From contig NZ_FOGF01000012.1 in NCBI RefSeq assembly GCF_900111135.1, positions 1-55,163 of the forward strand: DNA of 55,163 nt. Reading direction: 5' to 3'. Made by a program: the position numbers and the translations under genes. Position 1 is the stretch's first letter, and every line of letters begins with the position of its first letter. The notes beneath the pieces are model-generated. The model was not told the origin of the DNA. It was given only the letters and a program-made list of their open reading frames with translations, and ran no database searches. Positions 1-8,100 of the stretch are shown piece after piece. The stretch is from Granulicatella balaenopterae. Its GTDB lineage: Bacteria; Bacillota; Bacilli; Lactobacillales; Aerococcaceae.

Positions 1-2
1 AG

Positions 3-300
3 AATATAGATAAAAAGAAATGCATAACAAAGTTTGATAATTGCTATAAAAAAGAAAAAGCCCTAATCGAATGGATTAAGGCTCATAAGATTAAAGTATT
101 AAACAGCGGAATTAAAATAGCGTAACGATTTTGTAATAACAATAATAAGGGAGATTGATTGCACTTCCTTGCTGAAAAGCAGAAATTTACCGCTAATGTG
201 GTCGCCTGACTGCTTGGTAATGAAAGTTCTGATTCAAATAGATTTACACTTGTAACTCCAAAGTCTGAAAATGATGTACGATTACAAGCTACACTTGACA
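3..300 (+). pseudogene. decayed 3' end of an IS200/IS605-type tnpB (OrfB) gene
   Basis: An open frame enters from the window edge and stops at 126-128. Its last residues (ending VLNSGIKIA) resemble the usual end of the TnpB zinc-finger domain, in which a DxNAS-type motif is followed by IxxEGxxI. Here the Asp-x-Asn-Ala-Ser part is corrupted. Downstream to about 300 no frame stays open, but short coding-like stretches continue. The strong hairpin at 309-328 is placed where such an element would have its right end. The assignment rests on remembered family patterns and not on an alignment; the fragment is too short and damaged to be functional. Confidence 0.4.
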
Positions 301-308
301 ATCAGAAC

Positions 309-328
309 CCCACGGGCAAGCCCGTGGG
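309..328 (+). repeat. 9-bp GC-rich hairpin, probable right-end hairpin of an IS605-like element
   Basis: CCCACGGGC and GCCCGTGGG form a perfect 9-bp inverted repeat separated by two bases. IS200/IS605 elements carry subterminal hairpins recognised by TnpA, and the omega RNA of TnpB overlaps this end. There is no T-run after it, so it is not a rho-independent terminator. Confidence 0.5.
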
Positions 329-457
329 AGCAGTCAGCCAGGCCAAAAAGATATTGCCCATTTACCAGACGAATGGCTCGACCTTGACGACTTAGCCATG
401 AATAGCCAAATCTATGCCAAAGCTATCTATCGCTTAATAAACTATTTTGAAAAGTAG
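329..457 (+). pseudogene. C-terminal remnant of an interrupted gene (M20 amidohydrolase-like)
   Basis: The frame running from about 329 to the TAG at 455-457 encodes a compositionally normal protein tail (KDIAHLPDEWLDLDDL, then ending INYFEK). It has no start codon, and its 5' side runs straight into the hairpin at 309-328, so the gene was probably cut by the neighbouring insertion element. The pattern H-x-P-x-E-W followed by D-D-L and a helix resembles the C-terminus of M20-family peptidases and amidohydrolases; this is a weak resemblance and the function remains open. The stop lies 11 bases before the cutC start, so the gene probably once led a cutC operon. Confidence 0.5.
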
Positions 458-468
458 GTGATACTATT

Positions 469-1212
469 ATGATGATTGAAGTATGTGCCGGCAGCCTAAC
501 AGATTGCCTAACCGCACAAGAACTAGGCGCTAGTCGTATCGAATTGAACTCAGCCTTACATCTAGGCGGTCTAACACCTAGTCTTGCAACCGTCATCCTC
601 GCCAAGCAAAAAGTCTTTCCACCCATTATCTGCATGGTACGACCACGAGGCGGGGGATTTTGCTATAGCGACTTGGAAAAAGATGAGATGTTTCTAGCTG
701 CTAAGCAATTTCTCGAAGCGGGCGTCAAAGGGATTGCATTCGGATTCCTACAATCAGACGGCACCATTGACCAAGTCGCCACAAAACGCATGATCAAATT
801 ATGCAACGATTACCAAGCTGAATCCGTCTTTCACCGCGCTATCGATTGTACCACTAACTACCAAGAATCCATCGCCCAATTAGTCAACTTAGGCGCAACC
901 AGAATCCTAACAAGCGGTGGAAAGGCTAATGTAAGACAAGGAGTAGACAATCTCCGCCACATCCAAAAAGACTACGGCAACCAGATTGAACTTTGCATCG
1001 GTTGTGGCATCACACCTGAAAATGTTTGCGAACTAATCGAAGCCACCACCATTCGCCAAATCCACGGCAGCTTCAAGGAATGGCAGACCGATCCAACAAC
1101 TAGTAACCAATACGTTAGTTACCGCTATAGTGAACAGGGCGATTATGATGCAGTTGGTTCGCACAAACTAGCAAAAGCCATCAATAACATAAGGGGGAAT
1201 ACAAATGGTTAA
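469..1212 (+). CDS. cutC: CutC family TIM-barrel protein
   Basis: This 247-residue protein matches the CutC family along its whole length: EVCAGSLTDCLTAQELGASR at the start, then ELNSALHLGGLTPS, MVRPRGGGFCYSD, a GFLQSDGTID strand, VFHRAIDC, RILTSGG and CIGCGITPENV. CutC proteins are cytosolic TIM barrels long linked to copper homeostasis, but the reaction is not established. The ATG at 469 is supported by AGGTG eight bases upstream. The gene overlaps the next by 8 bases, so translation is coupled. It sits directly downstream of the remnant of an interrupted gene and may have lost its original promoter. Confidence 0.9.
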   Translation: MMIEVCAGSLTDCLTAQELGASRIELNSALHLGGLTPSLATVILAKQKVFPPIICMVRPRGGGFCYSDLEKDEMFLAAKQFLEAGVKGIAFGFLQSDGTIDQVATKRMIKLCNDYQAESVFHRAIDCTTNYQESIAQLVNLGATRILTSGGKANVRQGVDNLRHIQKDYGNQIELCIGCGITPENVCELIEATTIRQIHGSFKEWQTDPTTSNQYVSYRYSEQGDYDAVGSHKLAKAINNIRGNTNG

Positions 1213-2104
1213 AAGAATATTAGGATGCACTACACAAGATTTCCAAAACTTCACAAAACAAGACTTCAAACAATCCATTAAAGCAGCAGAAGGACGAACC
1301 ATCTGCTCAGAAATGGTAGCACCACGCCCAACAATCGGTGGCGAATTAACTAATGCCGAAATTGCACGTGCAGCTGGAGCCGATATGATGTTACTAAATG
1401 CATTAGATGTCTTTCATCCCGTAATATGGGGCGTTGAAAGTGGCGAGACAGCCATAAAAGAACTAAAACACTTAGTCGGCCGTCCAATCGGATGCAATCT
1501 AGAACCAATCGACACCACAGCCAATATGCTTGAAAACCGCTTAGAAATCGAACCCGGTCGCATCTGCACCAAAGAAAGCTTAGAACGTGCCAACCAATTA
1601 GGACTCGACTTCATCTGCCTAACCGGTAACCCAGGCACAGGCGTCACCAACCAAGAAATCATCCGCAATATCGCACTAGCACAAAAGCACTTTAACGGCC
1701 TTATTATTGCCGGAAAAATGCATGGCGCAGGCGTTAACGAACCAATCTTAACAAAAGAAGTTGTCGAAGAATTCATCAAAGCTGGAGCTGATGTTATCTT
1801 AGCACCAGCAGTCGGCACTATCCCAGGATTCACTCAAGATGACCTACTAGCAATCGTCCAAATCGCCCACGCAAATGATACACTCGTTATGTCAGCGATT
1901 GGAACAAGCCAAGAAAGCTCAAGCAAAGCCATCATCGAACAAATTGCTATCCAAAACAAAATCTGTGGCGTCGACATCCAACATATCGGTGATGCAGGAT
2001 TTGGTGGTCTAGCCAATATCGAAAATATATTCACAATATCAACAGCCATAAGAGGGTTAAGACATACCATCAACCGTATCGCCATCTCAGTCAATCGTAA
2101 CTAA
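1205..2104 (+). CDS. DUF7916-like TIM-barrel protein of unknown function
   Basis: The 299-residue protein has several TIM-barrel-like features: MVAPRPTIGGELTNAEIARA, GADMMLLNALDVFHP, IGCNLEPID, FICLTGNPGTGV, AGKMHGAG, GADVILAPAVGTIPG and HIGDAGFGGLANIEN. I associate this pattern with a conserved Firmicutes family (DUF7916, sometimes loosely annotated as phosphonomutase- or HAD-like). I do not know an experimentally proven reaction. A GGGGGA ribosome site lies inside the end of cutC, and the two genes overlap by 8 bases, so they are expected to work together. No signal peptide or membrane segment is seen. Confidence 0.7.
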   Translation: MVKRILGCTTQDFQNFTKQDFKQSIKAAEGRTICSEMVAPRPTIGGELTNAEIARAAGADMMLLNALDVFHPVIWGVESGETAIKELKHLVGRPIGCNLEPIDTTANMLENRLEIEPGRICTKESLERANQLGLDFICLTGNPGTGVTNQEIIRNIALAQKHFNGLIIAGKMHGAGVNEPILTKEVVEEFIKAGADVILAPAVGTIPGFTQDDLLAIVQIAHANDTLVMSAIGTSQESSSKAIIEQIAIQNKICGVDIQHIGDAGFGGLANIENIFTISTAIRGLRHTINRIAISVNRN

Positions 2105-2134
2105 AAACTACGAGACGCCATTAAGAACACAACG

Positions 2135-2170
2135 AAAAAGTACATCCAACTAAATAGGATGTGCTTTTTT
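2135..2170 (+). terminator. rho-independent terminator after the cutC operon
   Basis: A 13-bp stem with one G-U pair (AAAAAGTACATCC with GGATGTGCTTTTT), a 9-base loop and a terminal T-run. The A-run on the left arm makes it potentially bidirectional. Confidence 0.85.
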
Positions 2171-2218
2171 CGTCTGCAAAACAAATGGAATAATCTTATA
2201 AGCACCAGTAACACCCAA

Positions 2219-2231
2219 GAAAGCGTTTTGC
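2219..2231 (+). promoter_or_regulatory. cre-like site 1 (CcpA)
   Basis: GAAAGCGTTTTGC resembles the catabolite-responsive element consensus, with the central CG and flanking A/T runs present. It lies about 100 bases upstream of the plsY promoter. Prediction only. Confidence 0.3.
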
Positions 2232-2289
2232 AAATCAAGCTAGCAGAATCACAACTAACTTTGTGAAAGAAAGTATATTTCATATATGT

Positions 2290-2303
2290 CGAAAGCGCTT
2301 TTG
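2290..2303 (+). promoter_or_regulatory. cre-like site 2 (CcpA)
   Basis: CGAAAGCGCTTTTG is close to the palindromic cre consensus around a central GCGC. It sits about 28 bases upstream of the -35 of the plsY promoter, a position typical of activation rather than roadblock. Confidence 0.4.
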
Positions 2304-2331
2304 TAACAAGAAGAAAATTGCGATTAAGCTA

Positions 2332-2360
2332 CTGACAAAATGTGATTTTCGTGCTAATAT
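2332..2360 (+). promoter_or_regulatory. sigma-A promoter of plsY
   Basis: CTGACA (2332-2337) and TAATAT (2355-2360) are separated by 17 bases. The predicted start of transcription leaves a short leader with the purine-rich ribosome site at 2374-2382. Confidence 0.6.
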
Positions 2361-2393
2361 TAATAGTTGAATGAAGGGGGGGTAAAAAGCATC

Positions 2394-2993
2394 GTGAATC
2401 TGATAATAAGTTGTATGATTGCCTATATTCTAGGGTCGATTCCATCAGGTGTCTGGGTGGGAAAGTATTTTTATAAGAAAGATATCCGAGAATATGGCAG
2501 TGGGAATATGGGAACCACCAATACATTCCGTGTGCTAGGAAAAAAAGCCGGCATACTTGTGTTATGTATGGACATATTAAAAGGGTACATCCCAATGATC
2601 GTGGCACAACACGTATTACATGTCACACCAAGTCTAGTCTTATATACAGGACTATTCGCTATACTAGGACATGTCTATCCAGTATTTGCTAATTTTAGAG
2701 GTGGAAAAGCCGTCGCAACCATAACCGGTGTGATGTTAGCTTATCAACCAGCCTTAACACTATGCTGTATGCTTGCCTTCTTAATAACATTATTATTATC
2801 TAGAATGGTTAGCCTATCCAGTATCATTAGTGTCTTAGTTGGCGTAGCAATTAGCTTCACAACCAATGACTTAACACTCAAAATTGTGGCCCTAATCGCT
2901 GCAAGCTTTATTATCATTCGCCATCGCACGAATATTAAGCGCATAATGGATGGCACTGAAAATAAAGTCAGATTTTCATGGAATAAAGAATAG
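2394..2993 (+). CDS. plsY: acyl-phosphate:glycerol-3-phosphate acyltransferase PlsY
   Basis: PlsY is a polytopic membrane enzyme that transfers an acyl group from acyl-phosphate to glycerol-3-phosphate, the first step of phospholipid synthesis. Family motifs are clear: GSIPSGVWVGK, GSGNMGTTNTFRVLG, GHVYPVFANFRGGKAVAT and RHRTNIKRIMDGTENK, with hydrophobic segments between. I choose the GTG at 2394 because it lies 11 bases after an AAGGGGGGG ribosome site and gives the usual N-terminus MNLIISCMIAYILGSIP. An upstream in-frame TTG at 2367 precedes the ribosome site and would add residues not seen in the family. The gene has its own promoter and cre-like sites. Confidence 0.92.
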   Translation: MNLIISCMIAYILGSIPSGVWVGKYFYKKDIREYGSGNMGTTNTFRVLGKKAGILVLCMDILKGYIPMIVAQHVLHVTPSLVLYTGLFAILGHVYPVFANFRGGKAVATITGVMLAYQPALTLCCMLAFLITLLLSRMVSLSSIISVLVGVAISFTTNDLTLKIVALIAASFIIIRHRTNIKRIMDGTENKVRFSWNKE

Positions 2994-3036
2994 CACAACA
3001 TAATTATTAGGGTATATAAAAGAGAGGGGGATATCA

Positions 3037-3900
3037 ATGAACATTTTAAAAAGTAAGGACTTTTATATGTCTTTAGCTTTAGTCTTACTAGGGTCTTTTC
3101 TATATGCATTCGGTGTCAACTCATTCGTCATTCCAAATAGCTTTGGTGAAGGTGGCGTAACCGGGATATCATTACTATTATTTTATACAATTGGAGTTGC
3201 ACCAGCTGTAACCAATATCATCATTAATGGCTTACTAATGATTGTTGGCTATCGCTATCTAGAAAAGAAAACAATGGGATTCACTATTATTGCAGTAATC
3301 TTTGTATCAATCTTTTTAAATCTAACACAAGGTTGGTACCAATTCACACCAGATTCACCAGTCGTTGCCGCTGTAACAGCTGGAGTAACATCAGGAATTG
3401 GCTTAGGAATTGTCATGTTGGGAAATGGCACAACTGCAGGAGCGGATATTATCGCTATGGTAGCTAAGCACTACTTTGGTTGGAAAGTCTCTTTTTCAAT
3501 GTTATTGATGAATATTATTGTGTTGACCCCATTAAGTTATATTATTGGATTTGAAAAAGGGGTTATTACTTTAATGATGTTATTTATCTCAAGTCAAACA
3601 TTGAATTTCGTCTTAGAAGGTTTCAATCCGAAAAAAGCCATGATTATTATCTCGCAAGAATATGAAGGCATCGGCAACGAAATCCATCGCCTAGTCGGAC
3701 GAGGCACCACCATTATTCACGGAACAGGCTTCTATTCAAAAGCTGATAAGCATCTATTATATGTGGTTGTTAACCGTGCGCAATTAATGCCAGTTCAACG
3801 TGCCATCCACGAATTAGATCCAAATGCCTTTGTAACCATTATGGATGTCAACCAAGTAATTGGTGAAGGATTTACATTCTATTTAGACGACAACAAATAA
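3037..3900 (+). CDS. YitT/DUF161 family membrane protein with C-terminal DUF2179 domain
   Basis: This 287-residue protein has about five to six hydrophobic segments in its first 190 residues (DUF161 type, with GEGGVTGISLLLFYTIG and GNGTTAGADIIAMVAKHYFG) and a soluble C-terminal domain (KAMIIISQEYEGIGNEI, RGTTIIHGTGFYSKADKHLL) of the DUF2179 type. It belongs to the YitT/YqfU group of Firmicutes membrane proteins, whose substrate is unknown. GAGAGGGGG precedes the ATG. It follows plsY by 43 bases with no terminator between, so the two are probably co-transcribed, and it ends at a strong terminator. Confidence 0.85.
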   Translation: MNILKSKDFYMSLALVLLGSFLYAFGVNSFVIPNSFGEGGVTGISLLLFYTIGVAPAVTNIIINGLLMIVGYRYLEKKTMGFTIIAVIFVSIFLNLTQGWYQFTPDSPVVAAVTAGVTSGIGLGIVMLGNGTTAGADIIAMVAKHYFGWKVSFSMLLMNIIVLTPLSYIIGFEKGVITLMMLFISSQTLNFVLEGFNPKKAMIIISQEYEGIGNEIHRLVGRGTTIIHGTGFYSKADKHLLYVVVNRAQLMPVQRAIHELDPNAFVTIMDVNQVIGEGFTFYLDDNK

Positions 3901-3915
3901 ATACACAACACCATA

Positions 3916-3951
3916 CAAGTTAGTAGCACAACACTACTAGCTTGTTTTTTT
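3916..3951 (+). terminator. rho-independent terminator after the yitT-like gene
   Basis: An 11-bp stem (CAAGTTAGTAG with CTACTAGCTTG, one G-U pair), a 7-base loop and seven Ts. Confidence 0.9.
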
Positions 3952-4096
3952 GTGCAAAAAAAAAGAATAAAATGAAAACTTCATATAATAAAGAAAAGAA
4001 AAATGAAGACGCATACAGCAATAAAAAATTAAAATTTCTGATATAAAAAGGGGTTTTTAGTTGAAAAACGATGTGGAAGTGTACTAAAATTACTAA

Positions 4097-4440
4097 TGGG
4101 TACATTAATATTCATAAATAGTATTGTAAAATGTAAAAAAAGTGGTAAAAAAATAGCTTTTATGGATGGCATTTGGATTATTAAGATAGCAAGCATCACG
4201 AAAAAAAGGATTATTCTATATCCTTTTAAGCGCCCTTAATGGTATAAGTCGTACAAGCTTTTAATAGCTTAACACTCTATCGCAAAGACTCCTAATAAAG
4301 GAACAATAATAGAAGACTTTTCCCATAAGAACGTAGATATGCTTACTAGAATCACAGAATGTCAAGTGATTGTATAGGTAATAGCGGATAATTGAACAGT
4401 AAGCATAAAAGGAATAGCAAGGATACTATTTATAAAATCC
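4097..4440 (+). pseudogene. decayed IS982-like transposase fragment
   Basis: Short frames in this stretch read SGKKIAFMDG and, in another frame further on, NKG-x-II-xx-F-xxx-NVD-x-LT. These echo the IS982 DDE transposase core (…FIDS… and …DKGEIL.F.LT.GNVDDR…) in the right order. Several stops and frameshifts separate them. No intact terminal repeats were recognised. The call is from remembered family patterns and needs a protein search. Confidence 0.35.
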
Positions 4441-4565
4441 AGCTGAATACTCATGATTCAATTGTGAGTATTTCAAGAAAATAAGCTATTATGCCATGAA
4501 GATTTGCTATTCTAATGATTTTACCGCACCTATATGGTAACAGATAATATTGAGAGGAGGAGATA

Positions 4566-4625
4566 GTGAATAATATGACAACGCTAATAATAAATAAAAA
4601 GAAAAAAGGAGAGAAAAATGCATAA
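4566..4625 (+). CDS. possible 19-residue leader peptide
   Basis: A GTG at 4566 follows an excellent ribosome site (GAGGAGG, five bases upstream) and opens a 19-codon frame rich in Lys and Asn that stops at 4623-4625. It overlaps the start of the next small frame at 4618. The arrangement suggests translational coupling in the 5' leader of the adhesin transcript. No homology is known, and such short frames can occur by chance. Confidence 0.3.
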   Translation: MNNMTTLIINKKKKGEKNA

Positions 4626-4659
4626 TTTAACAAAAAAATGGACAATGATGTTTATTTAA
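4618..4659 (+). CDS. 13-codon frame that may be the original 5' coding exon of the adhesin
   Basis: ATG at 4618 is preceded by GGAGAG with standard spacing and encodes MHNLTKKWTMMFI before a TAA at 4657. The short basic start followed by hydrophobic residues looks like the n-region of a signal peptide. The frame is the same as that of the adhesin if the intron ended at 5109 after an excision that is a multiple of three from this point. It could be the amputated original start of the adhesin gene, or simply a leader peptide. I cannot decide this without RNA data. Confidence 0.35.
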   Translation: MHNLTKKWTMMFI

Positions 4660-4704
4660 TAATGGGAAGAGATATTATTCTTTCAACACATTAAGTAAGC
4701 ATAT

Positions 4705-5109
4705 AGGGAAACCTGTATGTAGTGACTACATAAAAGTCCAATTTACTACCTGAATTGCTGGAAAACCGTAAAGCTAAGGAGACGACAACGCCTGGATGAA
4801 ACAAGCCAAAACGTGACCGTGGCGAAAGCAGAAAAAAATCCTTAGATGGCATACGGTTAAAACCTAAGTGCTAACAATAATTGGTGATCAGCAGCCAAGC
4901 TTCGAAAAGAAGAAGGTTCAACGACTATTCCTCTTGAGGGAAGTACACCGTAAGCGATTGATGGTGGAAGTGGGTAGCCCCTAACGTGTCACGACGAGGG
5001 AGAAGATATAGTCTGTGCTTAATGGAAACATTAAGAAGTTCATAAGAGAACTGCATTGAAAGTAGCGCTTCAATGTGAACGACACCTCAAAATGATGAAA
5101 GTCAACAAG
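4705..5109 (+). ncRNA. group I self-splicing intron (IA-like)
   Basis: The conserved core is unmistakable: P element AATTGCTGGAAA (4753-4764), Q element GATCAGCAGC (4886-4895), R element GGTTCAACGACTA (4915-4927) and S element AAGATATAGTC (5003-5013). P4 pairs TTGCTG with CAGCAG, and P7 pairs GACTA with TAGTC. P9 at 5018-5035 has a GAAA loop on a 7-bp stem, and more hairpins follow at 5036-5075. My preferred ends come from P1/P10 geometry. CATAT (4700-4704) pairs with GTATG (4715-4719), with a U-G pair at the cut. The last intron base is G5109, and AGGTT (5110-5114) pairs with AACCT (4710-4714). The hairpin at 4700-4719 has a GAAA loop and might instead be P2. In that case P1 would lie upstream, for example AATGATGTT (4644-4652) with GATATTATT (4671-4679). 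No homing endonuclease is present. The core is certain; the ends are not. Confidence 0.85.
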
Positions 5110-8100
5110 AGGTTCAGGACATTAATAATGGTATTCAACCCATTATTAGCAAACGTAAACATGGTTATGGCTGCAGGAGCAAAAGCAGAGTCTGTAGCAA
5201 CGTGGGAAGCTTTAGAACAAGCTATTAATGCCAATACTAATGCAGAAATCACGATCAATGCAGATTTAGCAGCTAACAAAACAATTACAATCCCAAGTGG
5301 AAAAACAATTACACTTAAAGGGGATAAAACAATCTATAGAGCATCAAGTTTTGATGACCCTGCAAAATTCCTTTCAATGTTCAAAGTTGAAAACGGCGGA
5401 ACATTGAATGTAGAAGGTAATCTGAAGTTATCAGGGAAAACAGCAGCGATGACAGAAGGCAGCTCAAATGTCCCTGAAACTAAAACGACTTATTCATTTG
5501 AAAAAGTAGAACATATGGATTGCGCTCCAATTGGAGATATTACAGCAGATCCGAATTCATTCAATGGACGTCATTTTGTTATTAAAAATGAAGCTACAAA
5601 TGAAATTTTAACAGTTAGTGGAGATGGCAATATCGTTAAGCATGAATACTTAGGATTAACTTTTGACGGTACAGAGTTTAGCGAAGCAGACTTTAATAAT
5701 TTGTTAGACACCGATGGACTTTCAAACTCTATTTTTGAAACTACATATTATGGCAAATCATCTATGACTTGGTTCTTTAAATTTGTAAATACATACAATG
5801 GAAAAGGGACTGGAAAAGTATTATCTACAATAAAAGAAGGATTAATTGCAACACGTGAATGGCCTGTTACAGCAATTGATTCAAATGATTCTCGGATTGC
5901 TGAATGGGAACAGAATGGTAAACCAGGTACAATTGCGGCAACTTTTGTGAAAAAAGGAACCGATAATGATGGCAACCAAGTTGAAAATGAATTCAAATTC
6001 TATTATTTAAATAGAAGAAAAGAAAACTTTCTGTTAGGTGATGATGGTTGGTCAAGATATCTTGGAACTAATAATAAATCACAAAAAGTAGTTACATCTA
6101 GTAAGCCAGTACAACCAGACAATAAATATTCTGGCGTTGAAGTATTTGAATTAGTTAAGCACGAAACAGAAGTCCCTTCTCAAAATACAGATAAAGTGGT
6201 AGATCCTAATTCAATTGAGGATGCCATTTTTAATGCTGAAGATTTAGGTAACCCAGAAAAAGGTGGTTTCTTTATCCATAATGAAGGTGGTACTGTTACT
6301 GTTAACGGTGCTGTATTTAAAGATATGACAATCACAAGTGGCGAAGATTCACCTAAAAATATCACACCAATTTACAATAATGGTGGTCATTTCACTATGA
6401 CTGCCGGTTTAATTGAAAATAATAAATTAGATGATTTTTCTGATTTAGATCCAAACGTAACTGGTCGTGAATTAAATGCTCAAATCAAGAAACACCCCGT
6501 TAATAACAATACAGGTGCAATCGTATTTGAAAATGGTGCAATCGGAAATATTTCTGGTGGAACAATCACTAACAATAAAGGGATGATTGGTGCTATCAAA
6601 GTTGATGCATCCGAATTAAACTTAACAGGTAGTACAAAAATCACTCATAATGAAGGTTCTATCTATACCGGGGCAATCTTTATCGACCATGAAGGTAAAG
6701 GTGTCACAATGGATGGTAAAGATGTTGAAATTGCACATAACTTAAGTTGGAGAAATGGTGCAGTATTCACTCACTTACATCCAAAAGATACATTTACGCC
6801 AAATCCTGATGGAACAGCTAAGATTGGTGGACGTTTCACATTAAATGCTGGTACGATCCATGACAATACCTCATATGATAAAGGTGGAGCAATCCGTATT
6901 AAATCAAATGGTGTATCATTAAATGGTGGTGAAATCTACAATAATACTTCACGTGTTATGGGTGGAGCTATCTATGTTGATGGTGACAGTCCAAAACGCT
7001 CACGTACATTAAAATTAGAAAATGGCGCTATTTATGGTAATAAAGCCTTAGGAAAAGATGCTTCAGAACTTGGTGGTGACACTGACGTAGCATTCCCTAA
7101 AGGAGACGCAGATGGACGCCCAGGTTATTTACAAAGTGGCTGCGGTGGCGGTGTGTGGACTTGCCCATTCGGTACATTAGTATTTAATGGTGAAACAGTC
7201 AACATCGGTGAAAACTCTGCTACTCGTGAAGGTCAAGATTTCCATAAAGATAATGGATTATCAGGAGCAGTAATTTTATCTAATATGCCAGGTACTTGGG
7301 AGAATGAAGCAGGTGGTGCATTACCATCACAAGCAAAACCAATTGATGGCGTAGTGAATCTAACAAATAACGGTTCTGTTGATAAAAACGTTACCGGTGT
7401 TAAGATCTATAACAATACATCTCGCCGTGGTGGTGGTGTTGCAGCAAACGGAACATTAATCTTCGGTAAGACTGAAAAAGAAACACGTAACCAAGCTGTT
7501 CTTAACTTTACAAAAGCTTGGGCTGAAGGAACACCTAAAGAAAACGTTACATTCAAATTTACAATTGTTGCTGAAGATGGAACTAAGACTGAACTTGGCG
7601 AATATACAATAACTGATGCAACAAGCACTGAAAATAGTGAACTTGATACATTTGAACAGATTGCTCCTTGGACAGTTCAAATCATGTTACCTAATTCATA
7701 TGCTACAAAAGATGGGGAAAAACCTTTCTATGATACAACACTTGAAAAAGGTGATACCATCAAGAAAGCTGATTGGAAGTTACAAGCAGAAGAAGTTAAT
7801 ACAGGTGAAAAATATACAGTTGATTATTCTGACGTTACCTTAGCTAATAAAGAAACACTTGAGAATGTATCTGAAATGACTGATAAGAGTGGTAATCATT
7901 TGAAGACAACGATTATCTTTAATAAATTTACATTCGCACAAACAGCTACAAATACAAAAGAAGAGCAACTAGAACCTGCTACATTAACATTACAAGCAAC
8001 AAAAGAATTAAATGGAGCAGAGATTACTTCTGATCAATACAAAAATGCTTTCCAATTTAAATTAACGCAAACAGAAGGCGAAACAATTGCTTTACCAAGC

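Noticed and set aside
309-328. CRISPR-type repeat or terminator at the GC-rich palindrome
   Set aside because: It occurs once only, without spacers and without a T-run; an IS end hairpin fits better.
2367-2393. TTG 2367 as plsY start
   Set aside because: It precedes the strong ribosome site, which would then lie inside the coding region; GTG 2394 gives the family N-terminus.
4500-4704. c-di-GMP-II or other known riboswitch upstream of the intron
   Set aside because: The comparison with C. difficile made me look, but I could not recognise the consensus of a known aptamer by eye. It stays a hypothesis for a covariance search.
5056-5091. TTG 5056 as the adhesin start
   Set aside because: It lies inside a stable intron hairpin (P9 region, 5053-5075) with only a weak AAGAGA upstream, and the residues it adds do not look like a signal peptide.
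4600-5110. Group II intron or retroelement
   Set aside because: No domain V-like hairpin or reverse transcriptase; the P/Q/R/S motifs are those of group I.
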